Position numbers and translations under genes: made by a program. Shown piece after piece: positions 1-4,816 of a stretch of 6,925 nucleotides of DNA. The notes below the pieces were generated by a model, which saw only the letters and a program-made list of their open reading frames with translations, did not search any database and was not told the origin of the DNA. The stretch is from Deltaproteobacteria bacterium (GTDB lineage: Bacteria > Desulfobacterota > Deferrimicrobia > Deferrimicrobiales > Deferrimicrobiaceae). Position 1 is the stretch's first letter. Every line of letters starts with the position of its first letter. The stretch is from positions 1-6,925 of the forward strand of contig PQAK01000187.1 of NCBI GenBank assembly GCA_003105225.1. Direction: 5' to 3'.

Positions 1-196
1 AATCAAAGGGAAATTCAAGAAACCGGTGCATCTGCTCCGACGATAAGCCTTGGAAGTCCTCCAAGGGCAACCGGTTGCGCTGCGTCATGAAGCGGTCCGT
101 AAAAGCCTGGAGCTCTTCCATCGAAACGAATCTTTTCCCTTCGATCAACTGCCGCAATTCTTTCAACACCTTCGCCGCTCCCGAATCCCTGATCAC
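1..196 (-). CDS. Unrecognised protein, N-terminal part, runs off left edge
   Basis: A reading frame starting at GTG (196-194) stays open to the window edge, giving 65 codons. The protein begins VIRDSGAAKVLKELRQLIEG (first residue would be Met in vivo) and continues through an acidic, helix-rich stretch to NRLPLEDFQGLSSEQMHRF and a final LEFPFD. A GGGGG run sits about 5 nt before the GTG and could serve as a weak ribosome site; the frame is also open further upstream into the end of the toxin gene, so the start is uncertain. It lies 49 nt after the toxin stop on the same strand and may be co-transcribed. The segment resembles, from memory, the opening of a conserved hypothetical family with a 'DFxGLSPEQM' motif, but I cannot name it and assign no function. 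GC of the first 180 bases is about 52%, lower than the right side of the window. Confidence 0.62.
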   Translation of the reverse strand, partial: MIRDSGAAKVLKELRQLIEGKRFVSMEELQAFTDRFMTQRNRLPLEDFQGLSSEQMHRFLEFPFD

Positions 197-245
197 TGTG
201 CCCCCGCTTCGGTTTATTGCCCTCTCGGGCGACAGCGCAAGCCGT

Positions 246-710
246 TTACTTCCACATCCGGGGATCGAAGCTGAATGACTTGGGCGATTGAATCCTGATC
301 TTTCTGAATTCCGGATGGAGGGGGTTGAGAACGTAATCGAATTCCTCGGGGATGACGACGGAGGGGACCCTCAAGACCGACGAAGTTCGCGCCTTGATCC
401 AGGCGTCCCCGACCGCCATGGTTTCGTCGGGCACCGGTTCCGCCCTCCAATTCGGGGGCAAAGCGCCGATATCGAGTTCCGAAACGTTCACCTCGGCAGG
501 GATTTCCACCTTGAACGACAGGAATGAAATGCCGGCGGCCGCCTTGGAGATGTGCACGAACTGTTCGAGAGCCGCCAAAGCCAGACTCGCGGCCGAGTAG
601 ACGACCGGAACCCCGCGGGGATTCCATCGCCCCCCTTCCCGACGGGCGCCTTCTCCATCGAAGGCGGTGTCTGCATGCCTGGCCTTGCAGATGCGCCAGG
701 CAACGATCAA
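246..710 (-). CDS. RES-domain toxin of an Xre-RES toxin-antitoxin system
   Basis: 154 residues, the full length of a RES domain protein. Seen: AWRI at 4-7, FDGEGARREGGRWN at 17-30 (Arg28), VVYSA at 36-40, the LALAALEQFVH helix at 43-53 (Glu49), GDAW at 101-104, VPSVVIPEE at 115-123 (Ser118), NPLHPEF at 129-135 and a C-terminal FDPR. These include the conserved Arg, Glu and Ser that name the family, so the toxin looks intact. Known for the family: RES toxins degrade NAD+ in the cytoplasm and cause growth arrest, and are neutralised by a cognate Xre/MbcA-type antitoxin. The start is TTG (710-708), overlapping the antitoxin stop as TTGA, with no convincing Shine-Dalgarno, so translational coupling to the antitoxin is inferred. 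The stop is TAA. Function by homology is strong; toxicity in this host is untested. Confidence 0.95.
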   Translation of the reverse strand: MIVAWRICKARHADTAFDGEGARREGGRWNPRGVPVVYSAASLALAALEQFVHISKAAAGISFLSFKVEIPAEVNVSELDIGALPPNWRAEPVPDETMAVGDAWIKARTSSVLRVPSVVIPEEFDYVLNPLHPEFRKIRIQSPKSFSFDPRMWK

Positions 711-1144
711 GACAAGACACCATATTCGATTCGAACCAGAAGACTCTCGACCTCACGGGCCCCGGCCTCGGTGCGCATCAAATCGATAGGAGTGCGGTTG
801 TTAAGTCCAGTTTGCGGAGACCGAAGCCAATCCCTGGCCTGATCTTTATCCTCAAGCACTTCTTCCGCAAGCGCGTACAAACGTGCGAACCGGTATAGCC
901 GGTCACTGATGGAAGGCGAAAGCCTGTGGCCGGACGCACGCCGAAGGCGCGAAACGGTCTTTCCGCTGATGTCCAATGCGTTCGACACTTCCCGGTCGGT
1001 AAGTTTCAAGGCGGTTTTTACGTGTTCCAACGCAGAGTGTGGAAGGCCTTTTTCGATGAGATCGGTAAACTCGAACGCCGTCGCCGTGGCCCTCCCCAGA
1101 ACCTTCCGCCCCCCCAGCACCGCAGCGATATCCGTTCCGCTCAT
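707..1144 (-). CDS. Xre/MbcA/ParS-type antitoxin (DUF2384), partner of RES toxin
   Basis: 145 residues from the ATG at 1144. Seen: AAVLGGRKVLGR near the N-terminus (7-18), then DLIEKGLPHSALEHVKTAL and a helix-turn-helix-like segment LTDREVSNALDISGKTVSRL, then a helical SDRLYRFARLYALAEEVL dimerisation-type region, and the C-terminal toxin-binding domain with WLRSPQTGL, RTPIDLMRTEAGAREVESLL and a final RIEYGVLS, all typical of this antitoxin family. Known: the antitoxin binds the RES toxin and autorepresses the operon through its DNA-binding domain. An in-frame ATG at 1165 would add 7 residues, but the TATAAT at 1179-1174 puts transcription start at about 1167-1165, leaving it no leader. The ATG at 1144 has a GGGGGG run 6 nt upstream, so I prefer it. 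The toxin start overlaps its stop. Confidence 0.95.
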   Translation of the reverse strand: MSGTDIAAVLGGRKVLGRATATAFEFTDLIEKGLPHSALEHVKTALKLTDREVSNALDISGKTVSRLRRASGHRLSPSISDRLYRFARLYALAEEVLEDKDQARDWLRSPQTGLNNRTPIDLMRTEAGAREVESLLVRIEYGVLS

Positions 1145-1172
1145 CGTCAGCCCCCCGTATTCCATTTGTCCT

Positions 1173-1192
1173 TATTATAATAGACATATGTC
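1173..1192. promoter_or_regulatory. Two abutting palindromes, candidate antitoxin operator
   Basis: TATTATAATA (1173-1182) and GACATATGTC (1183-1192) are each perfect 10-bp palindromes and touch with no gap. The first covers the -10 box and the second lies in the spacer of the toxin-antitoxin promoter. This is where a dimeric Xre antitoxin would be expected to bind for autorepression. Binding is inferred from position and symmetry; the Xre antitoxin's site is not known from the sequence. Confidence 0.4.
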
Positions 1193-1203
1193 CAACAACG
1201 CAA
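1174..1203 (-). promoter_or_regulatory. Promoter of the Xre-RES operon
   Basis: On the minus strand a perfect TATAAT lies at 1179-1174, with TTGCGT (3 of 6 match to TTGACA) at 1203-1198 and an 18-bp spacer. Predicted start of transcription is about 1167-1165, which supports the antitoxin start at 1144. The -10 is in an AT-rich patch that contrasts with its surroundings. The call rests on motif matching only. Confidence 0.6.
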
Positions 1204-1542
1204 CACCCTTTCCGATTTGCGGGGGTATTCGTTTTTTTAGTTTTGGGGGCACGAGCGATTATCCCGACGCTTCGGTACTGCGATTGGGGGCGCATTACCG
1301 GCGGTTCGAATACTTTGATGGTGGAGGCGGGGGGAGTTGAACCCCCGTCCGAAGACTCTTTACTCCGGGCTGCTACGTGCGTTTCCGGTCGTTTGGATCT
1401 CGTCCTCGGGGACCCCGGCCGGCAGGGTTCCCTTCGGACCATCCCGGGAGAATTTTCGCCCTTCGGCCCCCCGGGAGGAGGCTTCGGGCTATCCCGTGAA
1501 AGTGACCTCCTTGCGCCTATACGGGCATTCGGCGGTCGGAGG

Positions 1543-1562
1543 CAGGCGGCTTAAGCCGCCTG
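1543..1562. repeat. 20-bp perfect palindrome over the tmRNA tag stop
   Basis: CAGGCGGCTTAAGCCGCCTG is self-complementary over its full length. In the RNA it would give an 8-bp GC-rich stem closed by a UUAA loop that contains the tag's stop codon. It corresponds to the helix that begins around the stop codon (H5) in other tmRNAs, but is stronger. Confidence 0.85.
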
Positions 1563-1583
1563 AGCTAACGGATAGTCGTTGGC
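1551..1583 (-). other. tmRNA tag-peptide frame, ANDYPLAQAA
   Basis: After the conserved AAUAGUC the resume codon is GCC (1583-1581). The ten codons read Ala-Asn-Asp-Tyr-Pro-Leu-Ala-Gln-Ala-Ala and end in UAA (1553-1551). The AND start and AA end are typical of tmRNA tags. The third-last residue is Gln where Leu, Val or another hydrophobic residue is usual. The last codons lie inside a 20-bp perfect palindrome. Confidence 0.93.
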
Positions 1584-1679
1584 GACTATTGGTTCCCGCT
1601 TTTTACGAGGTGCAGGGCCTCGGCACGCAACCCGGGAGCATCGACATCCCCGTCGAAACCGTTTCGCCCCCATATGAAG

Positions 1680-1685
1680 ATGATA
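1680..1685 (-). promoter_or_regulatory. Candidate -10 box of ssrA
   Basis: TATCAT at 1685-1680 (5 of 6 to TATAAT) lies 8 nt before the predicted mature 5' end at 1671, a good distance if the mature end is near the transcription start. No convincing -35 is seen: the 17-bp position reads GTCCCC, and a TTGTGT at 1712-1707 is 21 bp away. Transcription may also come from upstream with 5' processing. Confidence 0.4.
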
Positions 1686-1723
1686 CCACCTTTGGCATTC
1701 CCGGGGACACAAACCCGCCGAAG

Positions 1724-1756
1724 CCCCGGATTCCCGTATGAAATCGGGATCCGGGG
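1724..1756 (-). terminator. Strong hairpin after the NmrA-type gene, terminator-like without U tract
   Basis: CCCCGGATTCCCG (1724-1736) and CGGGATCCGGGG (1745-1756) pair with a single bulged base, leaving an 8-nt loop. It sits 19 bp beyond the NmrA-type stop and 53 bp before ssrA, where a terminator would insulate the two. On the minus strand it is followed by GCUUCGGCGGG rather than U residues, so it may be an attenuating or protective stem instead. Confidence 0.4.
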
Positions 1757-1775
1757 CAACGAACTGAAGATGGGT

Positions 1776-2645
1776 TCATGCCGCCTTCCGGTACAGGTGC
1801 GACCGGCCGAGCCACCTCGAAAAGCGGGTCAGGGGGATCTCCCACCGGTTCTGGAGCTCCTCGATATCGACCTGGTATCCGTGGCGGTTGAACCACCGGT
1901 ACATCAGGGCGAAATCGCGCCCGACGGCGGATTCCGCCTTCTCCTCCGGGATCTGCTCGTACCGGATCTCCCGGTTCATGGCGCAGGAGATCTGTAGGGC
2001 GATGTCTTCCATGGTGAGCTCGTCGCCCGCGAGGTCGATCTCGTTTCCGATGAACTCCTTCGGCCGCAGGAAGGCTTCCGACGCGAACTCCCCGATGTCG
2101 GAGAGCGCGACCATCTGCAGCCTTCGATCGGGCCTGACCGGAGTGGACAGCACGCCCCTTTCGATCGAGGGGTACAGCCACGGCGAGGAGAAATTCTCCA
2201 TGAACCAGACCGGGCGCAGGATCGTGCAGGTCTGTCCGGTCTCCTTGAGGTAGGTCTCCACGCGGGCCTTGCTCTCGAAGTGGGGGATCCCCGTGTTCAG
2301 GTTCGCACCGCAGACGGAAGAATAGACGATGTGCGGCGCGTGGCCGTATTTCCAGCACGCCGTCACGATCGCCTTTCCCTGGCGGACTTCCGCTTCCGGT
2401 CCCTTGTCGAAGGGGGTGCCCATGAGGAAGACCCCGTCCACCCCGCTGACGGCTTCTTTCAGGCTCTCCGGGTTCTCGAAATCGCCCCGCGCCACTACCG
2501 CCCCCCTGCCCGTCAAATCCTTCGTCTTTTCCGGGGATCGCGTCAGCAACCGGACGTTCTGTCCTTTAGCAAGGAGGCAACGCGCGACGGCGCCGCCCTG
2601 CTGGCCAGTGGCGCCGGTGACCAATATCATCCTTTTCGCTGCCAT
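1776..2645 (-). CDS. NmrA/HSCARG-family NAD(P)-binding protein
   Basis: 289 residues, usual length for this atypical short-chain dehydrogenase group. Seen: a Rossmann start MILVTGATGQQGGAVARCLL (6-25) with the glycine motif GATGQQGG, LLTRSPEK (33-40) whose Arg36 suggests NADP(H), GDFENPESL (54-62), GVFLMGTP (71-78), VYSSVCG (107-113), HFESKARVETYL (122-133), and ILRPVWFMENF (142-152), a family hallmark. The SDR catalytic YxxxK Tyr is replaced (HFESK), as is common in NmrA-like proteins, which often act as redox sensors or use other catalysis. Substrate is unknown. The ATG at 2645 is preceded by AGGAG with a 10-nt gap in a long polypurine leader. It is transcribed divergently from the CapA-type gene and followed by a hairpin and then ssrA. 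Confidence 0.92.
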   Translation of the reverse strand: MAAKRMILVTGATGQQGGAVARCLLAKGQNVRLLTRSPEKTKDLTGRGAVVARGDFENPESLKEAVSGVDGVFLMGTPFDKGPEAEVRQGKAIVTACWKYGHAPHIVYSSVCGANLNTGIPHFESKARVETYLKETGQTCTILRPVWFMENFSSPWLYPSIERGVLSTPVRPDRRLQMVALSDIGEFASEAFLRPKEFIGNEIDLAGDELTMEDIALQISCAMNREIRYEQIPEEKAESAVGRDFALMYRWFNRHGYQVDIEELQNRWEIPLTRFSRWLGRSHLYRKAA

Positions 2646-2650
2646 GATGG

Positions 2651-2687
2651 CTTCTCTCCTTTCTCTCCTTTCCCTCCCTCCTTCCTT
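2651..2687 (-). promoter_or_regulatory. 37-nt polypurine leader with tandem ribosome-binding motifs
   Basis: Every base at 2651-2687 is a pyrimidine on the plus strand, so the NmrA-type transcript's leader is pure purine. It holds two tandem 9-nt copies of AGGAGAGAA (2669-2661 and 2660-2652) and a further AAGGAAGGAGGG stretch upstream. The copy nearest the gene offers AGGAG 10 nt before the ATG and probably is the working Shine-Dalgarno; the others look redundant. Confidence 0.7.
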
Positions 2688-2723
2688 ACTAAGATGTCGG
2701 GAAGGTGTGCCGGGTCGCCTCCC

Positions 2724-2751
2724 GCGACAGAATGGCAACCGATGTTATAAT
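2724..2751 (+). promoter_or_regulatory. Promoter of the CapA-type gene
   Basis: TATAAT at 2746-2751 is preceded by GCGACA at 2724-2729 (4 of 6 to TTGACA) with a 16-bp spacer. The predicted start of transcription, about 2757-2759, is only 3-5 nt before the chosen ATG at 2762. The reverse strand reads TATAAC at 2749-2744, so the same patch might also drive the divergent NmrA-type gene, though without a good -35. Confidence 0.5.
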
Positions 2752-2761
2752 CCATGACTCC

Positions 2762-3931
2762 ATGTCCGCGAAAACGACGTTCTCCTCGCTCCCTCTCCTC
2801 CTGTCGCTGATCGTATGCCCCTGCGCCCATGCGTCCGGCACGCTGACCGTGGCGGCAGTGGGAGACATCATGATGGGCACGACCTGGCCCGAGGAGGTCC
2901 TCCCTCCGCGGGACGGCGAGGGGATCTTCGACTCCGTGGCGGACAGCTTCCGCGGCGCCGGCATCGTCTTCGGGAACCTGGAAGGGCCGCTGTTCGACGG
3001 GGGAGAGGGGATCAAGTGCGCGAAGCACCGGAACCCCCGGAAGACCCTGTGCTACGAGTTCCGCATGCCCCCGAGGTACGCTGGGCACCTGGAAGCCGCC
3101 GGCTTCAACGCGATGAATGTCGCGAACAACCATACGTTCGATTTCGGCCGGGAGGGGATCGAGAGCACCGTCGGCACCCTCGACAACGCCGGGATCCAGG
3201 CCGTAGGCGGAGACAACGTGGCGGCGTTCTGTGCGGGAGAGAAGACCGTGGCCGTCGTCGGATTCTCCTACTCGCCGCCATCGCCCAATTCCTATCCGGT
3301 GCAGGATATCCCGGCGGCGATGGAAACCGTCAGGGAATTGAAGGAAGCATATGACCTGGTCCTGGTCTCCTTCCACGGGGGATCGGAAGGGAAAGACGCA
3401 TTGCAGGTGCCGGATGCCGACGAAATCTTCGCCGGGACGAACCGTGGAAACGTTGTCGGATTCTCGAGGGCCGTGATCGACGCCGGGGCGGACCTGGTGA
3501 TCGGTCACGGGCCGCACGTGCTCCGCGCGATGGAGGTCTATAAGGGAAAGCTGATCGCCTACAGCCTCGGGAATTTCCTGACGTACGGCATGTTCAATAT
3601 CAAGGGGCCAAGCGGCATAAGCCTCGTGCTCCGGGCCGATATCGACCTGGAGACGGGAAACTTCGCCGGCGGGGCGATCGTTCCTGTAGCGCTTCGCGAC
3701 GGGGGAATCCCCTACCCCGACCCGGAACGGAAGGCGATCGGCCTGATCCGGGAGCTGATCGCCGCGCGTGGAATACCGGCGGGATTGAACGTCGGCGAGG
3801 ACGGCGCGCTCATGCTGGAATCACCCTCCGCCCCAAGGCAGGAAACCGTTCCCTCGCCTGGCGGGGATGTTTCAGGGAAGATCAGATTTCGCCGGCGGGA
3901 TCCTTCAGGTCGAGCCTCCTGCCGCCGATGA
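2762..3931 (+). CDS. Secreted CapA/PgsA-type metallophosphatase-fold protein
   Basis: 389 residues. CapA-family proteins have a calcineurin-like fold and are linked to poly-gamma-glutamate or capsule synthesis and anchoring; many remain uncharacterised. Seen: a signal peptide (residues 1 to about 25: Lys4, hydrophobic SLPLLLSLIV, then AHAS cleavage-like site), AAVGDIMMG (31-39, Asp35), GNLEGPL (71-77), NVANNHTFDFGREG (119-132, Asn122-His123), VSFHGGSEG (202-210, His205), IGHGPHVLRAMEVYKGKLIAYSLGNF (247-272, His249, His252, Asn271). These match the family's metal-binding pattern. I chose ATG 2762 because it begins the signal peptide; an upstream in-frame ATG at 2732 lies before the -10 box. 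No Shine-Dalgarno precedes 2762, so the mRNA may be nearly leaderless. The Arg-rich tail after about residue 355 is not conserved, and the last 50 bp overlap the convergent hydrolase gene. Confidence 0.94.
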   Translation: MSAKTTFSSLPLLLSLIVCPCAHASGTLTVAAVGDIMMGTTWPEEVLPPRDGEGIFDSVADSFRGAGIVFGNLEGPLFDGGEGIKCAKHRNPRKTLCYEFRMPPRYAGHLEAAGFNAMNVANNHTFDFGREGIESTVGTLDNAGIQAVGGDNVAAFCAGEKTVAVVGFSYSPPSPNSYPVQDIPAAMETVRELKEAYDLVLVSFHGGSEGKDALQVPDADEIFAGTNRGNVVGFSRAVIDAGADLVIGHGPHVLRAMEVYKGKLIAYSLGNFLTYGMFNIKGPSGISLVLRADIDLETGNFAGGAIVPVALRDGGIPYPDPERKAIGLIRELIAARGIPAGLNVGEDGALMLESPSAPRQETVPSPGGDVSGKIRFRRRDPSGRASCRR

Positions 3932-4724
3932 ACCGCTTCAGGTAATACGGGGCGTCCAGGCTGTCGATCGTGACCTTGCGGTCCCTGGAGGAGGCGTGGA
4001 TGAACCGGTTGTCGCCGAGATAGATCCCGACGTGCGAGGGGAACTTGGCGTAGGTGCGGAAGAACACCAGGTCCCCGATGGACAGGTTGTCCATGCCCAC
4101 CAGTTCGCCCAGGTGGAACTGCTCCCTCGCCGTCCGGGGGAGCACGATATCGAGCAGGCTGAAAACCTTCTGCACGTACCCCGAGCAGTCGATTCCCAGC
4201 AGCGAACTCCCGCCGAACCGGTAGGGGATGTCGAGCATCTTCCTGGCGATCGCGACCAGCTTTTCCTTGATGCCGACGGCGCCGCCGCCGGGAGGCTCGG
4301 ACAGTTCCTTGACCTCCCGGACGAGGGGAGTATCCGTCATCTCCTTCAGTTCGCGTGGAAACCGGGGTTCGAAGATGTCCGCGGAGGGTGACGCCTCGAG
4401 GGTACGCGCCTCGACGGAAGGCGCATCGACGGAGGGCGGCGCGGCGGGCAACGCCGCCGGTTCCGCGGGGCTCGATTCCACGGGCTTCCGCGCGCGCACG
4501 AGGATCCGCGCCCCGGCCTTCAGTCTCCGGGGCTTGCGGATATGGTTCAGCTTCTTGAGCTCCCGGACCGACATGCCGTACGTTTCGGCAATTTCGGACA
4601 GCGTTTCGCCCTTCTCGACCCGATGGATCTGGGGGCGGGTCTTCTGGGGGCCGGCGGCAGCGGTTCCCAGGGGAAACGTCATCGCCAGGAATGCGCACAA
4701 GACCAGGGTATATCGGAGCTTCAT
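3882..4724 (-). CDS. Secreted LysM-NlpC/P60 peptidoglycan hydrolase
   Basis: 280 residues. NlpC/P60 enzymes cleave stem-peptide bonds in peptidoglycan (typically D-Glu-diaminopimelate) in the periplasm, and LysM binds glycan. Seen: signal peptide MKLRYTLVLCAFLAMTFPLG followed by TAAAG (cleavage near 24); a LysM at about 33-77 (HRVEKGETLSEIAETYGMS, LKKLNHI, LKAGARILV); a Pro/Ala/Ser-rich linker to about 145; and an NlpC/P60 domain at about 152-270 with catalytic Cys180 in GIDCSGYV, His231 in PSHVGIYLG and His243 in RFIHASS. All catalytic residues are present. Start ATG 4724 has AAGAAGGG immediately upstream. No Cys follows the signal peptide cleavage site, so it is likely soluble, not a lipoprotein. 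Its promoter overlaps the end of smpB, and it converges on the CapA-type gene with a 50-bp overlap. Substrate bond is by homology. Confidence 0.95.
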   Translation of the reverse strand: MKLRYTLVLCAFLAMTFPLGTAAAGPQKTRPQIHRVEKGETLSEIAETYGMSVRELKKLNHIRKPRRLKAGARILVRARKPVESSPAEPAALPAAPPSVDAPSVEARTLEASPSADIFEPRFPRELKEMTDTPLVREVKELSEPPGGGAVGIKEKLVAIARKMLDIPYRFGGSSLLGIDCSGYVQKVFSLLDIVLPRTAREQFHLGELVGMDNLSIGDLVFFRTYAKFPSHVGIYLGDNRFIHASSRDRKVTIDSLDAPYYLKRFIGGRRLDLKDPAGEI

Positions 4725-4777
4725 CGGCCCTTCTTGTTCCGGAAATGAAACCGCCTCGGCGTTAACGGACGAAAAAC

Positions 4778-4787
4778 GTTGTACAAC
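4778..4787. promoter_or_regulatory. Perfect palindrome at the NlpC/P60 transcription start
   Basis: GTTGTACAAC is a perfect 10-bp palindrome just downstream of the proposed -10, at the expected start of transcription. A repressor site here would block initiation, but no regulator can be named. Confidence 0.25.
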
Positions 4788-4816
4788 AATTTCATTTATG
4801 AGGGGGCATTTGTCAA
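4788..4816 (-). promoter_or_regulatory. Promoter of the NlpC/P60 gene, -35 inside smpB stop
   Basis: A perfect TTGACA lies at 4816-4811 on the minus strand and contains the smpB TGA stop. At 17 bp the -10 position reads GAAATT (4793-4788), a weak match (3 of 6). This would give a leader of about 57 nt. The strong -35 with weak -10 hints at an activator or at a different -10 choice. Confidence 0.45.

Larger units (their letters stand above)
1319..1671 (-). ncRNA. ssrA: Transfer-messenger RNA (tmRNA)
   Basis: tmRNA rescues ribosomes stalled on broken mRNAs: charged with alanine and bound to SmpB, it enters the A site, then serves as message for a degradation tag. Seen, reading the minus strand: 5' GGGGGCG (1671-1665) pairs with CGCCUCC before the discriminator A and encoded CCA (1321-1319), including the G3-U70 pair that AlaRS recognises. 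A D-loop-like GGUUUCGACGGGG follows the 5' end, then a PK1 region with CCGAGG...CCUCGUAAAAAGC, the tag frame at 1583-1551, a GC-rich pseudoknot region, and a T arm GGGGGUUCAACUCCCCC near the 3' end. The length of 353 nt is normal, and the gene looks to be the one-piece form. It lies downstream of the NmrA-type gene and upstream of the toxin-antitoxin operon. I see no clear U-tract terminator in the 115 bases after the CCA. Confidence 0.97.

Noticed and set aside
214..756. Alternative minus-strand frame over the RES toxin
   Set aside because: The other frame contains the complete RES domain; this one has no recognisable motif.
1231..1245. T-rich run on the plus strand as a terminator
   Set aside because: No stem precedes it and no plus-strand gene lies upstream.
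1221..1290. Three GGGGG runs on the plus strand near the ssrA 3' end, possible G-quadruplex
   Set aside because: Spacing of 24 and 41 bases makes the loops too long and no fourth run is properly placed.
1225..1313. Inverted repeat GTATTCG / CGAATAC downstream of ssrA
   Set aside because: Only 7 bp with a 75-base separation and no U tract; expected by chance, so not called as a tmRNA terminator.
1188..1340. Plus-strand frame starting MSNNATPFPICGG after the symmetric -10
   Set aside because: It ends inside the tmRNA 3' end, has no family likeness and a Gly run that is simply the tmRNA acceptor read backward.
2627..3517. Minus-strand open frame of 296 codons opposite the CapA-type gene
   Set aside because: The CapA frame holds all recognised motifs; the antisense product is Arg/His/Asp-rich with none.
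3712..4698. Alternative minus-strand frame of 328 codons over the hydrolase
   Set aside because: Same strand, different frame from the NlpC/P60 gene, with no domain and many Arg/Gly repeats typical of frame-shifted GC-rich coding DNA.
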